A DNA stretch of 64,000 bases, from contig JAKCPI010005363.1 of NCBI GenBank assembly GCA_023213315.1, forward strand, positions 124,001 to 188,000. Direction: 5' to 3'. The stretch is from Euborellia annulipes. Its lineage: Eukaryota > Arthropoda > Insecta > Dermaptera > Anisolabididae. A model generated the notes under the pieces. It saw only the letters and a program-made list of their open reading frames with translations. It made no database searches and was not told the DNA's origin. Made by a program: the position numbers and the translations under genes. This document shows, piece after piece, positions 11,761 to 26,700 of the stretch (position 1 is the stretch's first letter; every line of letters begins with the position of its first letter).

Positions 11761-14700
11761 GTAAGTACCATACGAGTCACGATTATAAAAATGAAAAAAA
11801 AAGCCAAGAAAAAAAAAATCATTTCTCTCTCTCTCTCTATCTTTTCCTTATTAGAGAAATCAGCATTAATCGAGGTCGTTGAAAGAGAAAGGGAAGCTCG
11901 AGGTAATTGTAAAGTAGGGGAGGAAGGGGAGGGGGAAAACGTCATCACCGGTAAAATAAAAAAAAAGTTAGATACAAGTTTCTCAAATCTAGAGAGAGTT
12001 TCGATCTTTATTCATATTTGTTATTTATTCAAATGTCAAATATTATATGAGCGCATTCAAGTCTCCTCTTCGATCTCTTCTTTCTTTTTCGAGTTCATTG
12101 GCCTCTTAAAAAAAAAAAGATATCCTTTTTATTTGATTGATTATCAGAGCACGGAGGATTTTCTGGACCGCTTTCAATTCCGTCTCACAAAAATTTAGAA
12201 CAAATTCGTTAATATTCAGAAGACAAAGTAAAAAAATGATTTTTTTTAGAGAATTATTACCCTAAATTGTATATTTGTATCAACGTTTTGTTGTAAATCC
12301 GTCAACTGCAAGTGCTAACTCATTTTGTCATATTATTATTTATTATTTTAATCTTACACGTTTATTTTTTCCAAAACTGGATAGTTTTAAAAGATATGAG
12401 AAAGTCGGGGTGATTTTTTTAGAATTAAAATTATTCCCCCCCCCCTAGGGGTTTTTTATACCATATTTTTGTCCCCTCCTTTTTGGACTAGGGGGCGTAG
12501 CCGAAAAGTAGTCAAATAATAAAATTAAACAATTTTAAAATTTTAACTCAAAATACCCTGCCCTCGGGCTTTGGTATAGAGGTTAGCGTGCTGGTCTTTT
12601 GTACCAAGGGTCGCAGGTGACAAAATTTATTTAAATTGAGTTTGTTACAAATCACTTTAAATAAGACGTGATTCTAAATGGCCTTTGATGCCGAAAAAAA
12701 ACCTTAAATAAAGAAGAAAAAAAAATTTATTTTCTCTAGAGATATGTTTGCTCTATTTACATTACAGGCCCGGGAATGAATTTTATTTTAATAAGTGTGG
12801 ACACTACTTCAGTCTCCGTCACATCTCCCTCTTTATGTATTTAATATTTGATACTTAGGGCTTATAGCTGGTAGTTCAAACAGGATAGATGAAAAGATGA
12901 AGAAATTCTGCAGCTAGTTGTATTTCATTATTTTATTCCCATTATGTTGACTTTTCGATCCCGGTTGGGATCATCCTCAGAACAGGCGGGTGTTATGTAT
13001 GTATATATATTTGTAAATTCCAATCATATATTACATATAAAACTTAAAGATAAATTAATATAATTTTTGATATAATTGAAAATAAATGGTCAAGAGAGAC
13101 GATGGTAACTTCGCAAGACAAATCTGAAGTGAGTTGGTATTTCATATTGCAGGCATGTCTAGCCTGCAATCTGATTTTAATAGGCTCATTGATTTTTTTA
13201 AATGCTATGGATTTTTTTTTTAATAATAACGATTTGATTACAATTTAAGGCGTGTTTTATGCAATTCAAATTTATTTTAGGCAAAGTAGAAAATGCCTTT
13301 GATTTTTAAAATTCTTAATTTTCAAAAACTGATTTTATAATAGTTGATAAAATTTTGGCGGATTCAGAAGGCCGGATTCCACTCTACTCTTGTACTCAAA
13401 GGCAAAGAAACACGAAATAAAAAAAAATAAATATATTGTATTGGTGATAGAAGAAGGTAAAAGTTTGTCTTGAACTGAAGACTTTTTTCCCTAAATTAAT
13501 TTTAATACCTGATACAATTCAAAATATATGTATATGATGGTCAATAACAGCTCCGAGGATGGCTATGACCAAAGCCGAAACGTCAGCTGTTGAAATATAT
13601 TTTAAAAAAAAAAATTTTGGCTGCGTTTTCTTCCAACTTTCATTCTTGATACGAAATTAATTTTGGAACTTTTAACTAGTAACAAAGAGAAAAAAATTGT
13701 TTTTTTATTGCGGCCCGGAACTCTCTCGATGTGGCCCTTGAAAGAAAAATTTTGGAGAGCCCGGTCATAGTGCATTTGATATAAATAAAATTTGAATTAA
13801 GAAGCCTTTAAAGTAGAAAATGAATTCATATTTGATTAAACAAATTATTCTCTTTCTATAGAAGTTTAATTTCAAGTTATTATATTAATATGCGAAACGA
13901 AAAATGTAAAATATGTGAAAAGATAAATTTAACCTGAATTTTCTTTGTTTTCAAGGTGAACAAGATGAAATGTAAATTTTATTTTCGCTTTAAAAGAATA
14001 TTATATTATTGTAATAAAAAAAAAAAAAAAATTGATATTCTTCCTATTGGAATTGATCCAAATATTTCTCCTTCAAGATTTTAAGAATTAAGCAAGGCGT
14101 AGGCAAAAAAATTATTATTTTTTATTTGAATATTTCCAGTGACAACGGGAATCCGAGTGAAACGTCAAGACGATGACGGTGACGACGAATCAAATGTAGA
14201 CGAACTCTGCCAAAATCGACCACCGGACGAGTATTTCCGTTTAAGCACAGAAGGCGATTGCAGAGATGTCGTAAGGTAGGGGATTTTAATATTTGCAATG
14301 TTAATTTATTGACAGTTAGTTCAATGACATACGAATTGCGTGGGCTCAAAATTCCGCGCTGAAATTTTATTTTAAATTGGAGAGCCATGGTGGGCTCTGG
14401 TCCCCGCGAAACGTTAATTGATGGCCTTGACCTCATATACACGTTTATGCTTGACAATAGCGAAAGAAATAACAAACGGGGAATTATTTCTTTTTTTTTT
14501 CTCTTGCAAATTTAATTTCAAGTAAACTAAAAGGGGAGTTTTTTTTTTTATTAAAAAGAAATTAAAGATTCTTTTTAATTTATTTTAATATAAATAATAA
14601 TTTGATATCATTGACCGATTTAAATAATTTATTTTAATCATTTTAAACTTTTTTTCTTTAGCTGTAGTGTCGGAATGTATTTTGTCAAATATTATAAGAA

Positions 14701-17700
14701 CAGGTGTTTTGAAATATTGTACCAAGTCTGAAAATGATTCATGGTGAACAACACCCTTAATGAATACAATAGTGGTACAATTTTTTGTGAAAATCAAATC
14801 CTAAATTGACTATATACCCCATTACCGTTTTTAAGAAGCCCTTTTAAAAAATTGAGACCCTCTTTCAGTGTAATAATTTAAAATTCAATTTATTATTCTC
14901 TATATCCCCCTGAGGTTAAAGAGATTGACAAACGTCGATATTGATAATCTTAAAAGGCAAGGAGTGGGGGTTCGCATCCCTGGCAGATGAAGATCCGATG
15001 AATTTATTTAAATCTTTTAGGTATCAAATATAGTATAATAAATGTGCCTGAATCCTCACATATATCGTATTTAAATAAAGAGAATTAATGGCATAAGGTA
15101 CCGAAAAAACAATAAAAAAAACTGTATAACAAAACTTAAGTGTGCGATGCTTAGCTGACTAATTAACTATTCACTGTTATATATAAACAATAAATCACAG
15201 CACAGTAAAAAAAAAAAAAACAAAAAAAAAAACACACTCTAGACAGTGCTGGCTGTAGGTGTTTCTCCTTTGCGTGTCAGCAAGGAACTGTATTATCTCT
15301 CCTAAATAGCCTAGAAAATGGAACTTCATAAAAATAAGCCATCCACAGACTTCTAAATTAGCCATTTCTCAATATTTACATTTTTTTTGAGTTACGCTAT
15401 TATTATATTCAGCAAGTGATTATTAAATTTAATGTAAGTAGGCCTATATTTTTTGCTGGTGAATTAAGTGACCTCCGGGAAATATACTTCCAGTAAAAAT
15501 AATTAATTTATAGTCTGGGGTATAAACCAAAAAATTCAATTCTTTTTTTGAATGTCAACTTATAATTCAAATGTGTAAGTCATAGAAATATTAAAAAATC
15601 AATGTTTTGTTATATTAATATGGGTCTGGGATCATAAAAATAAATTTCGTTCTTGAATAATTATTAACTTGGAATTATGAAAAACGAGAAATCAGAAAGA
15701 TCGAAATAAATAAAAACTATTTTTTCTGCTCATGACGTTTCGAAAACAGATCGCTTCCTTCTTCGCAGCAGAAAATATATATCTAATTCAATTGTTTAGC
15801 AATTAATTAAATTTTTTGGCATTTGAAATAAATATCGTCTAAATGGCCTTAGATGATGAAAAATACCATATTAAATTCATTTTAAGGTATTTTTCGGCAA
15901 CTAAGCCCATTTAGATCCCATCCCTATTTATTTCAAATGATTGATAGCCAATTCAATTGAAACGGGAAGCGAACTAACAAATAAAGTAAAAAAAAACTTT
16001 GTTGTTCGGATGAAGAAAGCGACCTGCTCTCAAAACGTCGCTAGCAAAAAAAAAAAACAAACTTTTATTTGATTCTTTTGACTTCTCCTCTTTGTAATTT
16101 CAAAATCTCCCTGTTTTTGAGGTTTATATCAATTATAATGTAAATTTGTTATTATTATAATAATTTAATTACAATTTGGAGCGTTGCCTTTAAGGAAGTT
16201 CCAAGACGTGACTCGCATAATTAAAAACTACTTTATTAGCCTCTAAAAACTAGATTGTTTTTTTTTCTCTCTCTCAAATAATTTAGATTTAATTGAGCGA
16301 AATTTGTATTTAATTATTGAGTTCAAATCCCATTAGATGTTTAGAAGAAAAAAAAAAAAATAGACATTGAAATTATAAAAGCAAATATTTAATCATATGA
16401 TCAGGACAATCTGTGAAAACTTTGAGAGAGAGAATGACGAATCGAAATTTTTATTTTTTGTTTTCATGCCCTTTCTAAAAGTGAACGTTAAAAATGCATC
16501 TTATAAAGCATAAGCATCGAGAAAGAAAGAGAAGGGTACGTTTTTTTTTTTTTTAAATAATAATTAACATTCACAAAAGTAATAAATATCAGTGAACCGG
16601 TATTTTTTTAAATTAATATAAAATTATGATCAGAAGGAGCTTAAAAAGAACTTATTAACATCTGGATAATAAATATAATTTTTGTTTAGCATGGACGGGT
16701 AATGGAATCCAAATGATCAACTCAATAATGTATTTTCGATTTATTGCTGCAGAGCTTTGTTCAAGTGACCCAGCATGCAAATTCAGGGCAAGGGGGATCC
16801 AGCTTCCACATCTCCCAAAATGAATAAACTTTACCTTAGAAAAATATTTTTTTTAATATCTAATTTCGTTTTTGTCCCCATCCCTGTCTAGGAGCTAATT
16901 TCTGCTAATTAATCGAGAAATTAGTGATAATTTTGGAATTTGAAGCTTATAAATACAAAGATATAAACAAATTGGTCCCCCGAATTCAATTACAAATCAC
17001 AAATAGCCTATAGAGATCTAGAATGCCTTTGGTGTAAAAGTACTGAAGAAGACTACAGGTTATCGAAACACCATAATTAAAAGAATGTAAATTTATATTT
17101 TTCATCTAATTAGAGATAAATAAATAACACTAACGTAAGTTAAGTTTCAAAAGGATTTTATTTTTATCTTATGCCATTTCGACGTTCAGAGATATGACAC
17201 AAAATCACTAGGTTAAGTTTCAAAAGGTTTTTGTGTCATATCTCTGAACGTCGAAATGGGCATAAGATAAAAATAAGATCCTTTTGAAACTTAACCTAGT
17301 GTTATTTGTGAGGTATGTCTTTGTGACTGGAAGTATTATTATTAAGGAGTCAAAAAAAATCCAAGACATAGGCAGCCAAAATTATTTCAGGCTGACGTTT
17401 CGGCCACTGGTCTAGGCCATCTTCAGAGCTAAAAATGGAAGATGGCCTAGACCAGTGGCCGAAACGTCAGCCTGAAATAATTTAATCTTCAGAGCTAAAA
17501 ATGGAAGATGGCCTAGACCAGTGGCCGAAACGTCAGCCTGAAATAATTTTGGTTGCCTAGTGTTATTTATTTATCTATAATTAGATGAAAATTTAATCAA
17601 ATTTAAGAATGTTTCAACTAGTGCCAATGGTGAACTCTTTGAATTATATCCCCTACTGAGAATCATAGAGGCGAAAGTCCGAATATTCAATTTTTGAGTT

Positions 17701-20700
17701 CAGCCTTCCAAAAGTTGTTAGAACGTCTTTTCTTTTGAGTGCCATAAATAATTTGAATATCTTTAAAGCAAAGAAGCTCTGAAGTATTTAATCAAAAAAT
17801 GCATTAGTGATTTGGTCAGTTAGGTTGTCTACTATCGTTCAATCAAATTTATGAACCTCATTGAAGACCCATATAAAAATAAAAAATAAAAATAAAATGA
17901 AATTTATTTAACATTTCGGTTATCATTTTCACGACTAGAGCAACAAACAACTCAAAGAAAAATATTATCCAGTTCAGATTATTCTAACTTAACAGAAATA
18001 ATTTAGCATAAATAATAATAGCTAATTCTTTAATGGATAATTTATTTATAGCCAGGCCTATTATATTGCAATATACAATTTACGAACGCTTTTGAAACCT
18101 TTAGGTATTTCAAAACGACCAATAACTGATGGGAACGCCCTGAACATTATGCTCAAATTAAACACCTCTGTGCGTTTGAATGCCTATCTTTCAGGGGCAA
18201 AGGCTTTGCGTAATTATTTCTCTTTTGCATCTATCCTTATTTATTGTTTTTTCTCATGTTAAATAAGTATTTTTCTCGAGAAGTAGAGCTAGGTATTACG
18301 CGAAAAAAATTAAATTCGGTAATTATTTAATCTGTTTGCCATGAATCATTTCAATAAAATCTGAAGAAGTTAGAAATCTTGTAATAAAATCTTGCCCAGA
18401 ATTATTCATCAGGAAAAAGTTCCTATTTGTTTTATATGTTAGATTTTTTTTTTTTGAAATATCCATTTAAGAATTATTAATTTCAAAAGTAAAAAAATAT
18501 TTAGAGTCAAAATAATCAGAGTGGGCACGATACTCAAAAAAAGTATCTAAATACAAGATACTAGACACTTTGATTTTGTGTATCCAAATATAAGATACAA
18601 AAACAATTTATAGCTGAGATCTTATATTAATAAGAGGGTAGAAATGAGAGATGCAGCTAAGGTTATTTCTTTATTTATTTAATTCACACAGCTGACGTTT
18701 CGGTTCCGTGTTTGAACCCAGAGCTGGCGAAAAATCATTATGAAAGTAACATAGTGGATTTTATACGTTGTTGAACAACTCTTATATAATAATAATATTC
18801 ACAGTATGAGATGACAAGGTACATAAAAAAAAATGTTCAACAATGTATGAAATTCATTATGACACTTTCATAATGACTTTTTACTAGATCTGAGGATGGT
18901 TCAAACACGGAACCGAAAGGTCAGCTGTGTGAATTAAATAAGCTGCATGCCTCATTTCTTACCGCTTATAAATATAAGAAACAAAATACAATGAATTTTT
19001 GGGTATCTCGACTCACAAAAGATACAATGATTTTGTGTATCTAGACAGGGAGCGGGGGGGGTTACTTGTATCTGGAAACTGTCCAACTCGGATTGCAAGG
19101 ACCAAAATGCCCAAGGTTCCGATCAGGGAGGGAGAGAAGGGGGGAGGGGGGGAGGATCCTGAAATTCGTGAGAGAATAATTAGCAAGATCTCTCTCAGAG
19201 TGAATCTTTATCTTTCGAATAACGGAGAGAGATTGCAATTCCACTCACACCTTAAACAGATAAGCTATAGTATTTATTTAAGATTAAATTGATTATTTTT
19301 AAATAGATACTCGACACTCATGTCTCTCTTATTTTCACATTTACTGTAGCTACTTATTAGAGTAATAATGAACAAGGTTTTCAAATACTGGATTTATGAC
19401 GTTGAATTTTAATACATTCCGTAAAGAAAATTGTACCAATTTTTAATAAATTGAACATTTAGCCAAAAAATACTTACCAGTATTGCTGATTTATACGAAA
19501 ATCGTTTCGGGCATTTATTAATTAAAAAAAAAGGGTAAATAAAATTTAGATAAACGAATCGGTCAATATTAATTTAGAATCAAAGAAAAGATTGAATAAT
19601 TTACGAAGATCTAAAAAGCATCAAGAATCTCAAAAATCAATCAGATTAGTTTTTTTTTTTTTGTTGATGCAATGAGAGTGTCCTACTAGTAGCACTTGTG
19701 AGTGAGTAGGGCGTTGACCAAAACATTGACTCAGGTGCGACCAGGCAGGAGAAAATGGAGTGGTTCGATTGGCATCGGTGCGATGTCCGAATGGTTTGGC
19801 TTTCGACATCGAACGACAGACCTGCGATTGGCGAACCAACGTCAAAAACTGCGATAGAGTTGAGAGTGAGTAACGAACGGGGCGACGCAATTGTCTGAAT
19901 ATTACACTCAATCTTTCCTTTACACCTCCATATTGGCTTCAAATCTTTAATGAGTCAATTATTTAATCAAGAAGTGGACAATACAATCTTGATTATTTAT
20001 TTGTTTGCAATCAAAAGAATATATACAATCACATTTAAAAATCCAAAGGTTGATCGCACAAAGCTATTTGAATTTTCTTCTGGCCTTCCAGTAATATTTG
20101 ATATTTGATGTTTTTTTTTCAGTAAAGTACGAGACTGAAAAAAAAACAAACAATTTTTAGTATGATGACTTAAAATTTTTGAATAAAATATCATTTTTCA
20201 ACTTCTAAAGTTTCACGAGAAAGCTGAAAAAATTTCATAAAAAAGTTACGTAAAAAATAAACCAAATTTCAAGAAAAAATTTTTTAAAACCAAAAAAAAA
20301 AAAAGAAGCAATCGACGGCACATCTTGAAATTAGGGGGGATAATTGTAGAATTAGTTGAAGATTTTTTGAGTTAAAAAAAAAAAAAAAATGGTCGGACTA
20401 AAATTATGGTTTTTTCAAAAAAACTGAAATATTTCATAGATCCGGGCTTCTAAAATATTTTTTGTATTTTTTTCTGAAAACTACATTAAAAAACAAAATT
20501 TTTATAGCCTTGCGGGGTTCCGAAATATCAATTTTAAAATAAGTTATAGTTATTTTAAAAAAAAAGCAATTTTTTTCAAAAATTCATAACTTTTTTTTAG
20601 TTGGATAAAAAAATTTGAAAAAATTCTCAAAAATGTCTTTTAAGGGGTAGAAAAAAGATAGGAAATTTTCAGCGAAATCCGCGGGGGTCAGGAAAAAAAT

Positions 20701-23700
20701 TTGTCGATTTGGCATGGAATGACTCATATACTTTTGATGTTATTTATAGAGAGTGTTTGAATAAAGATCGCCAAGGGTCTTCTTCTAATTCCTTTTATCA
20801 GAAGTTGAGTGTAAATTCTGGACAATTCGCTTGTCGCCTCTTTTCTTCATTGAAATTAAAATCATTCCTGTGTGTGTGTGCGTGTGCGTGTGTCTATGTC
20901 CGTGTGCGTGTTCCTCTCCCGATATGATGATGCGCAGGTGCACAAAGTCGGGTATAAAGCAAATCAGTTGCCCTTCAGGGTTGGCCTTTGACGTCGATAA
21001 GCAGACTTGTGATTGGAAGGGTAAAGTCAACAACTGTGACCGTCTCGACAGTAAGTCCAAATTAAAAAAAAAAAAAAAAAAACACGCACAAACAAACAAC
21101 AAACACCATCATCAAACGGGGTGATGGATTTGGATGGACCAGGCGGCGGAGGCGGCGGCGGAGGCTTCCTTTTTATTTTTTAGAGTAGCCAACTACTACG
21201 GGATTAATTCATTGTTGTTGTTGTTGTTAATTGAGGGTTGTATTTTATTTATTTTTTGTTTAATTTTTACCAGATCACAACGAAGAAAAGAATGCAAACC
21301 TTGAAGAAGTATTACTTATTATAAGGATATTTTATGGCATTTAAGAATGAAGATAGCCAGGATTTTTTTCTTTAAAAAAATATTTTTTTAACAGCTAACG
21401 TTTCGATCTTGACCATTTCGGAGCTGTTAGTTGTTATTATATACAAATGTTTGTCACTGTATTCGAAATTGATGTTATATGTAGCATTAGAAAAAACCTT
21501 TGTTTAAGAAAAAAATTTCCTAAAATACAATATTTGCTTTAGCCTAATGTGATAATTGCCTCCAGGAAAGTACAATATCATCTAGATCAGTGATTCTCAA
21601 CCACTGGTGCTGCGGTACTTTTGTGTGCCGCCAAATTCTTAAAGTGTGCCTCTAAATTTTAGAAATGTAGGTCTATATAATAAAAATTATAATGCTTTTT
21701 TTATTTCGACTATTTCGAGAAGTTTAAATTAAAGAAAAGTACTTAATAGTGAGATGATGGATGTATAATCAATAAATATGATGAATATGCCAGCCAGGAA
21801 TGAAATCAGACAAAAAATTTTAAGTCAATCTTTATCTAATCTTTTTATTTCGAATGGAAATCGCGTCCTTCCTCAGGACATATATATAGGGGCCTACTGA
21901 TTATCAATTGTCCTTATGCAAATCCTTCCTTCATCAGAACATCTTGATTCGATTAAGAAGATACTACAATCAATTGTCCTGAGAAAGGAGGCGATTTGCG
22001 TCCGAAACGTTTGCTATTTAAATAAACAAAATTGGATAAAGATCGACTTAAAATTTTTTTGTCTGATTACATTCTTGACTGCCATCCTGCTCAGAAAAGT
22101 ACTTATATATATGGACCCTGTTACGTATTAGTGTGTCAAGCGCCAGCTACCGAGTTTTGAGAAAATTAACAATAAAGTTTTTTGTTTTGATTAGATTCTA
22201 TATAATGTTTTTTTGTCAATTGTGCAAGTAACATTAAATATAAATTTTTTTAGGACATATTTCATAAAAAAAACACTATTAATTATAGCATTTGAAACAA
22301 ATATTCCGTGCTTAACTCAATTTTTAAAATTCGGTTTTTGGCGCTTGACACACTAATGCATAACAGGGTCCATATATGAATATGTACTGTTGTTTTTATA
22401 TTACAGTGAGCTCCACAAATAAGTCCCCACCTGTGAGCTAGAGCCTTGAGTAGCCCTATATGGTATATAGTGAAATAATTTCAAATTTTAAAAGGTAAAA
22501 TAAAATCATCTGTACCATATTTTATTTTACCTTTTCGGTTATTTCACTATATGCCATATACTCAAGGCTCTAGCTCCCAGGTGAGGACTCTTAATTGTGG
22601 CGCTCACTGTACATATTATTTTATTTTACATTCAAAAGTATTATCATAAACTATTTTACAGTTTATTATACGTAAGTAAACAATTTTTAAACTTAGTTTT
22701 TTCTTTGAGTGCCGCCAAATTTGAAATCGTTAAAAATGTGGCGTGACAATAAAAAAGGTTAAGAATCACTGATCTAGATGATATTGTATTCGTGAATGAA
22801 GAAAGGGACCTTCCTAAATGACTAACAGCTCCGAAGATGGCTTTAATCAAGGTCGAAACGTTAGCTGTTTTTTTAAAGAAAAAATTCTGCTTAATATTAA
22901 TATTAGCTAATTTATTTATTTATTTTGAAATATTATTTAAAAACAATTTTTTTTTTCAATCCGGAAATCCATTCATTCGTTTATTTAATATCTCTAAACT
23001 CACTTTCACTTAACTTTTTCTAGAATATTAATTTTGTTCGATCATGTCTTTTTTATGAGTAAATATTATAAATATTTTAAAATTTTATTAAGAAGGAATT
23101 CGTAAAAAAAAAATTATTTTTTAATCATGAGTTCTTTAATAGCTAAAAGTTGGTGATTTAATTGCTGAAAGGTAGGCAATCCAAATGACCAACTCATGTA
23201 ATAATGTGGCTTTTTTACAAATATATAATAAATCAGATAAAACTTTTTATTTAATTATAAACGTTTTAGAGACCAATCGCGTCCTTCTTCAGTCGTCAAA
23301 TAATTAGAGAGTTGGTTTGCATTCTTTTCGTTTGAGATCAGGCACACACACACACACACAAAACACAACAATTTTTTGTTAGATAATTAGGCTGGAACTT
23401 TCTCGCCTCGAAAGGGAAATGGAATTCAAAGTAGATTTGTTGTTGATTTTTTTTTTGGGACGTTGTTGTTGTTGTTTTGGGCACCTGTAATGTAATTTTT
23501 GAACCCTTCCTCAAGTAGAAAATTTCACTAACTAACCCTCTCTTGTTTGCCTCTAATCTTTTTGCAAATGCATGTGGATCTATTAAGCATGAGGATTTAT
23601 ACATTTATATTTGGCATTAGAATGGAAGCATTTAGACTCCGAATGTTCGGAGGGTAACTTAATAAAAAATGTAAATATTTAAATTATGTTATATGCTTTT

Positions 23701-26700
23701 TTAAATAATTTCACCAAACTGATTTCGATTTTACAGATCAATGAATACCCAATATGTTGATATAAATATTCTGAAAATAAAATAAGTTTTAATGGTTGAA
23801 ATCAAAAACGGAAGTGACAAAAATGACGAAATAAAAACAAAGGGAATATTTTTAAATTCAATTTTATAAATTATTTCTGAGGACCATTGGTCAAAAAATA
23901 ATAGAACGTCGGCTAATAAACGAAATAGAAATAGCTGCATTCGCTCTTTCTTTATTCCTTACTATGAAAATAATTTCTGGCCCTCGGGCCTTGGTGTAGT
24001 GGTTAGCGTGCTGGCCATTTGTACCAAGGATCGCGGGATCGCATCCCGTCTCATGCGACAATTAGTTTCAATTGGATTGACTACCAATTCAATTGAAATA
24101 AATAGAGACGAGGTCTAAATGGCCTTCGATGCCGATAAAGACCTAAATAAAATAATAATAATAATTTCTGTTTATTTGTAAATATTTCGATACCAGTGAA
24201 AGTGAATCATTCTCAATACAAGCAACAGATATTTTGGAAATTTTCACAAATTCCCTTCGAACATGTTAAAGCAGAAAAACCTTCCATGGAGGGGCGTAGC
24301 TTGCCCTAGATCAAAATAAATATCAAAATTTGTTGGGTAGGGGCTCCTCTTCCTTTTTGGTGAAACCATAATAATTTTTTTACCTAGTTTTAAAATAATA
24401 AAATTTTAGTATTTAATTTACATGATAAACTTTTTTTTTACTTACCTGGCTGAACAACAAACAAATATTTTCCAAGACCAAGGTTTAATAAAGGTTCAAT
24501 TGTTTTTTCTTCTTTGCAGTATTTTAAACGGCCTTAGAGTTTGAGTAAAGTTTTGGATAACATTTTACGAATTTTTGCTTACACGGGGTCCATGTATCTG
24601 AGGGACTCCGTATTTTTAATACGCCCCTGCTTCAATGAATGCAAATTTTATAATCAATAAATTATAGAATATATAAAAAAATAAATAAAATTTGTATTCA
24701 TGATCTGCTTTAATAGATGGATGGGAATTTGTGACGATTTGCAAAACATCTGTTGCTTGTACTGAAGATGATTCCATTTCAGTGGGATCTAAATATTTAC
24801 AAATAAACAGATTATACGCAAAATGAATTATTTTTTGGCCTACGGTCCTTAGAAATAATCGATCTTCCTTACGACCAACTACATACAATCAATTCAAAAT
24901 TTTATAAACTCAGAACTTGAAAAGAAAAAGAAACTAAAAAAAAAAATTCCACGAACAAACCGAGCTAGTTCGAGGCCATTATTACAAATAGTTCCCAAAT
25001 TAAAAAAAAAAATGATTAAATTTCAGTCTCCATGCATTCTTTTAAACTCCACGGAGAGGAGACAAGCTTTTTCTTTGCTTTTTGGATTATTTAAATGAAT
25101 TTGTTATTAGTGATTCGATCATTCGATTCGCCTTGGCGTGTTTAAGCCTCCCTTTAAGGAATTTGGGCAAGGAGTGGGCTAGATAAAGATAAAGAGAAAT
25201 TATAGAGGAAAAAAAATATGTCAAGTTAATTGTGAAATAGATTGTGAACTTGTTTGTTTATGCAAATGATGTAAAATTTTTCTCTTGTGAATAATATTTA
25301 AATTAAAAAAAAATATATATTTTTTTTTTAAGAAATCACTCTCTTGGAGTTAAATTTTAAAAAATACGAGATTTTTTTCATTTTTAATTCGCAAACCTGA
25401 CGACACGAGTGTTAAAATAATCGAATGCTAATGTTTTAAAATTCTAGAGTCTATAGATACAAATTTTTAAAAAATATATGTATTTTTGCGATGCTTGGAA
25501 ATCTTTGTTATCGAAGTGTAACAAAAATTTCTAAATTCAATTAAGCATTGTCTTTAACAAATGATTAATATAATTATTGTGCCGACCCCGCCCCGTTCGA
25601 CTAAGGTAATGTTAAAAGAAATATAATGAAAAGTTGCTCAAAATTTTGATCATCTTTTTTTAAAACTTATTAAAAATTATTATCTTAATAAGACCAAGAG
25701 ATGTAATCTTTTTGCGACCTTTAAACTGGCGAAAGAAAAAAAAATGAGTCGTTCGCAGGAGTCGAACCCCTAGGGGGTTACCGGCGTAAACAACAAGAGA
25801 GTGGGGGGGGGGGAGTTTTGCAAATTTAAAATAAATATTAACTAGATAGAGGTCTGTTTTAAAGAAGATGGAACAAATTTGCGAGATGGGTTTGTGTTTG
25901 AATGGGCAAAATTGCGCCCCCTGGAGTTGAACCAGGATCTCCATGCTTTAGCCTAGGAATTTTCCAATTTTTAGGAAAAATTATTCCTATCTGAATGATA
26001 TTTTTTTTTTTTGACTTTTAGAAATTCACAAAAAACTAATGTATCAATAATGGAAATAAAATTGATCTTAAATTCATTGTGACTCTACTTAACGAAACCA
26101 ATGACTGATTGGTTGATTGGTTCCCTTTATATATTTATAAAATTGAACCCCCCCCCCCTCATAATGCATATAACATAATCTAATAATTTTTGTAAATATG
26201 CTGTATACTGTATTTTTTTAATTTATAAGAAATAGTTTTGAGTTTTTAAAAACTCTCTTCAATAATAATTGTATGGAAAATCCATGTTTTACTCATATTG
26301 AAAAATATATTTAAATCAGGGGCGTATATAAGAGGGCAAGGGTCCCCCCCCAAAAAAAAAAAAAATTTCAAATCTAAATACATATATACGGATATATGGC
26401 CAATATTTATATTTTTGTTTGAAAAAGTACGTCACATAAATAAAAGTAATAATAATATTAATATTTAAGCATTTTTTAAATAATAGTTTTGTCATAGAGA
26501 AGGCACAACAGGGAAAAATTTGAACTAAAAAAAATTTTTTATGAAAATTTGTCTGGGGCCTTCCGGGCTCAGGTATATCCGGTATTTTCTTATATGGGGG
26601 ATATATTTAAAAATAAGTTCGCCCCCCCCCCCCCGAAAAATTTCTATATACGCCCCTGATTTAAATGATAAAATTATTTCATTTTTTTAAAATAAATGGC

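Larger units (their letters stand above)
21588..22771. mobile_element. hAT-type element, non-autonomous, 8-bp TSD ATCTAGAT
   Basis: Terminal inverted repeats CAGTGATTCTCAACC and GGTTAAGAATCACTG, both near hAT consensus, with identical 8-bp duplications ATCTAGAT on both sides. No transposase is readable. It has since received at least three smaller elements (21785-22095, 22111-22373, 22404-22609). Confidence 0.85.
21365..22890. mobile_element. fold-back element split by a hAT-type element
   Basis: Arms pair outside 21588-22771: AACAGCTAACGTTTCGATCTT on the left and AAGGTCGAAACGTTAGCTGTT on the right. Both carry hammerhead-like sites (21390-21428 minus; 22824-22869 plus) with a 7-bp stem I AACAGCU/AGCUGUU. 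The plus site has core CCGAAGA. The centre of the original palindrome is CAATATCATCTAGATGATATTG. Confidence 0.75.

Noticed and set aside
11459..12198. Several open frames on both strands around the CDA2 start
   Set aside because: They overlap the GC-rich promoter and leader or run through low-complexity K/F-rich intron; none has domain features.
25745..25940. tRNA genes on the minus strand
   Set aside because: Only T-arm/B-box halves are present; no acceptor partner, D arm or anticodon arm can be built.
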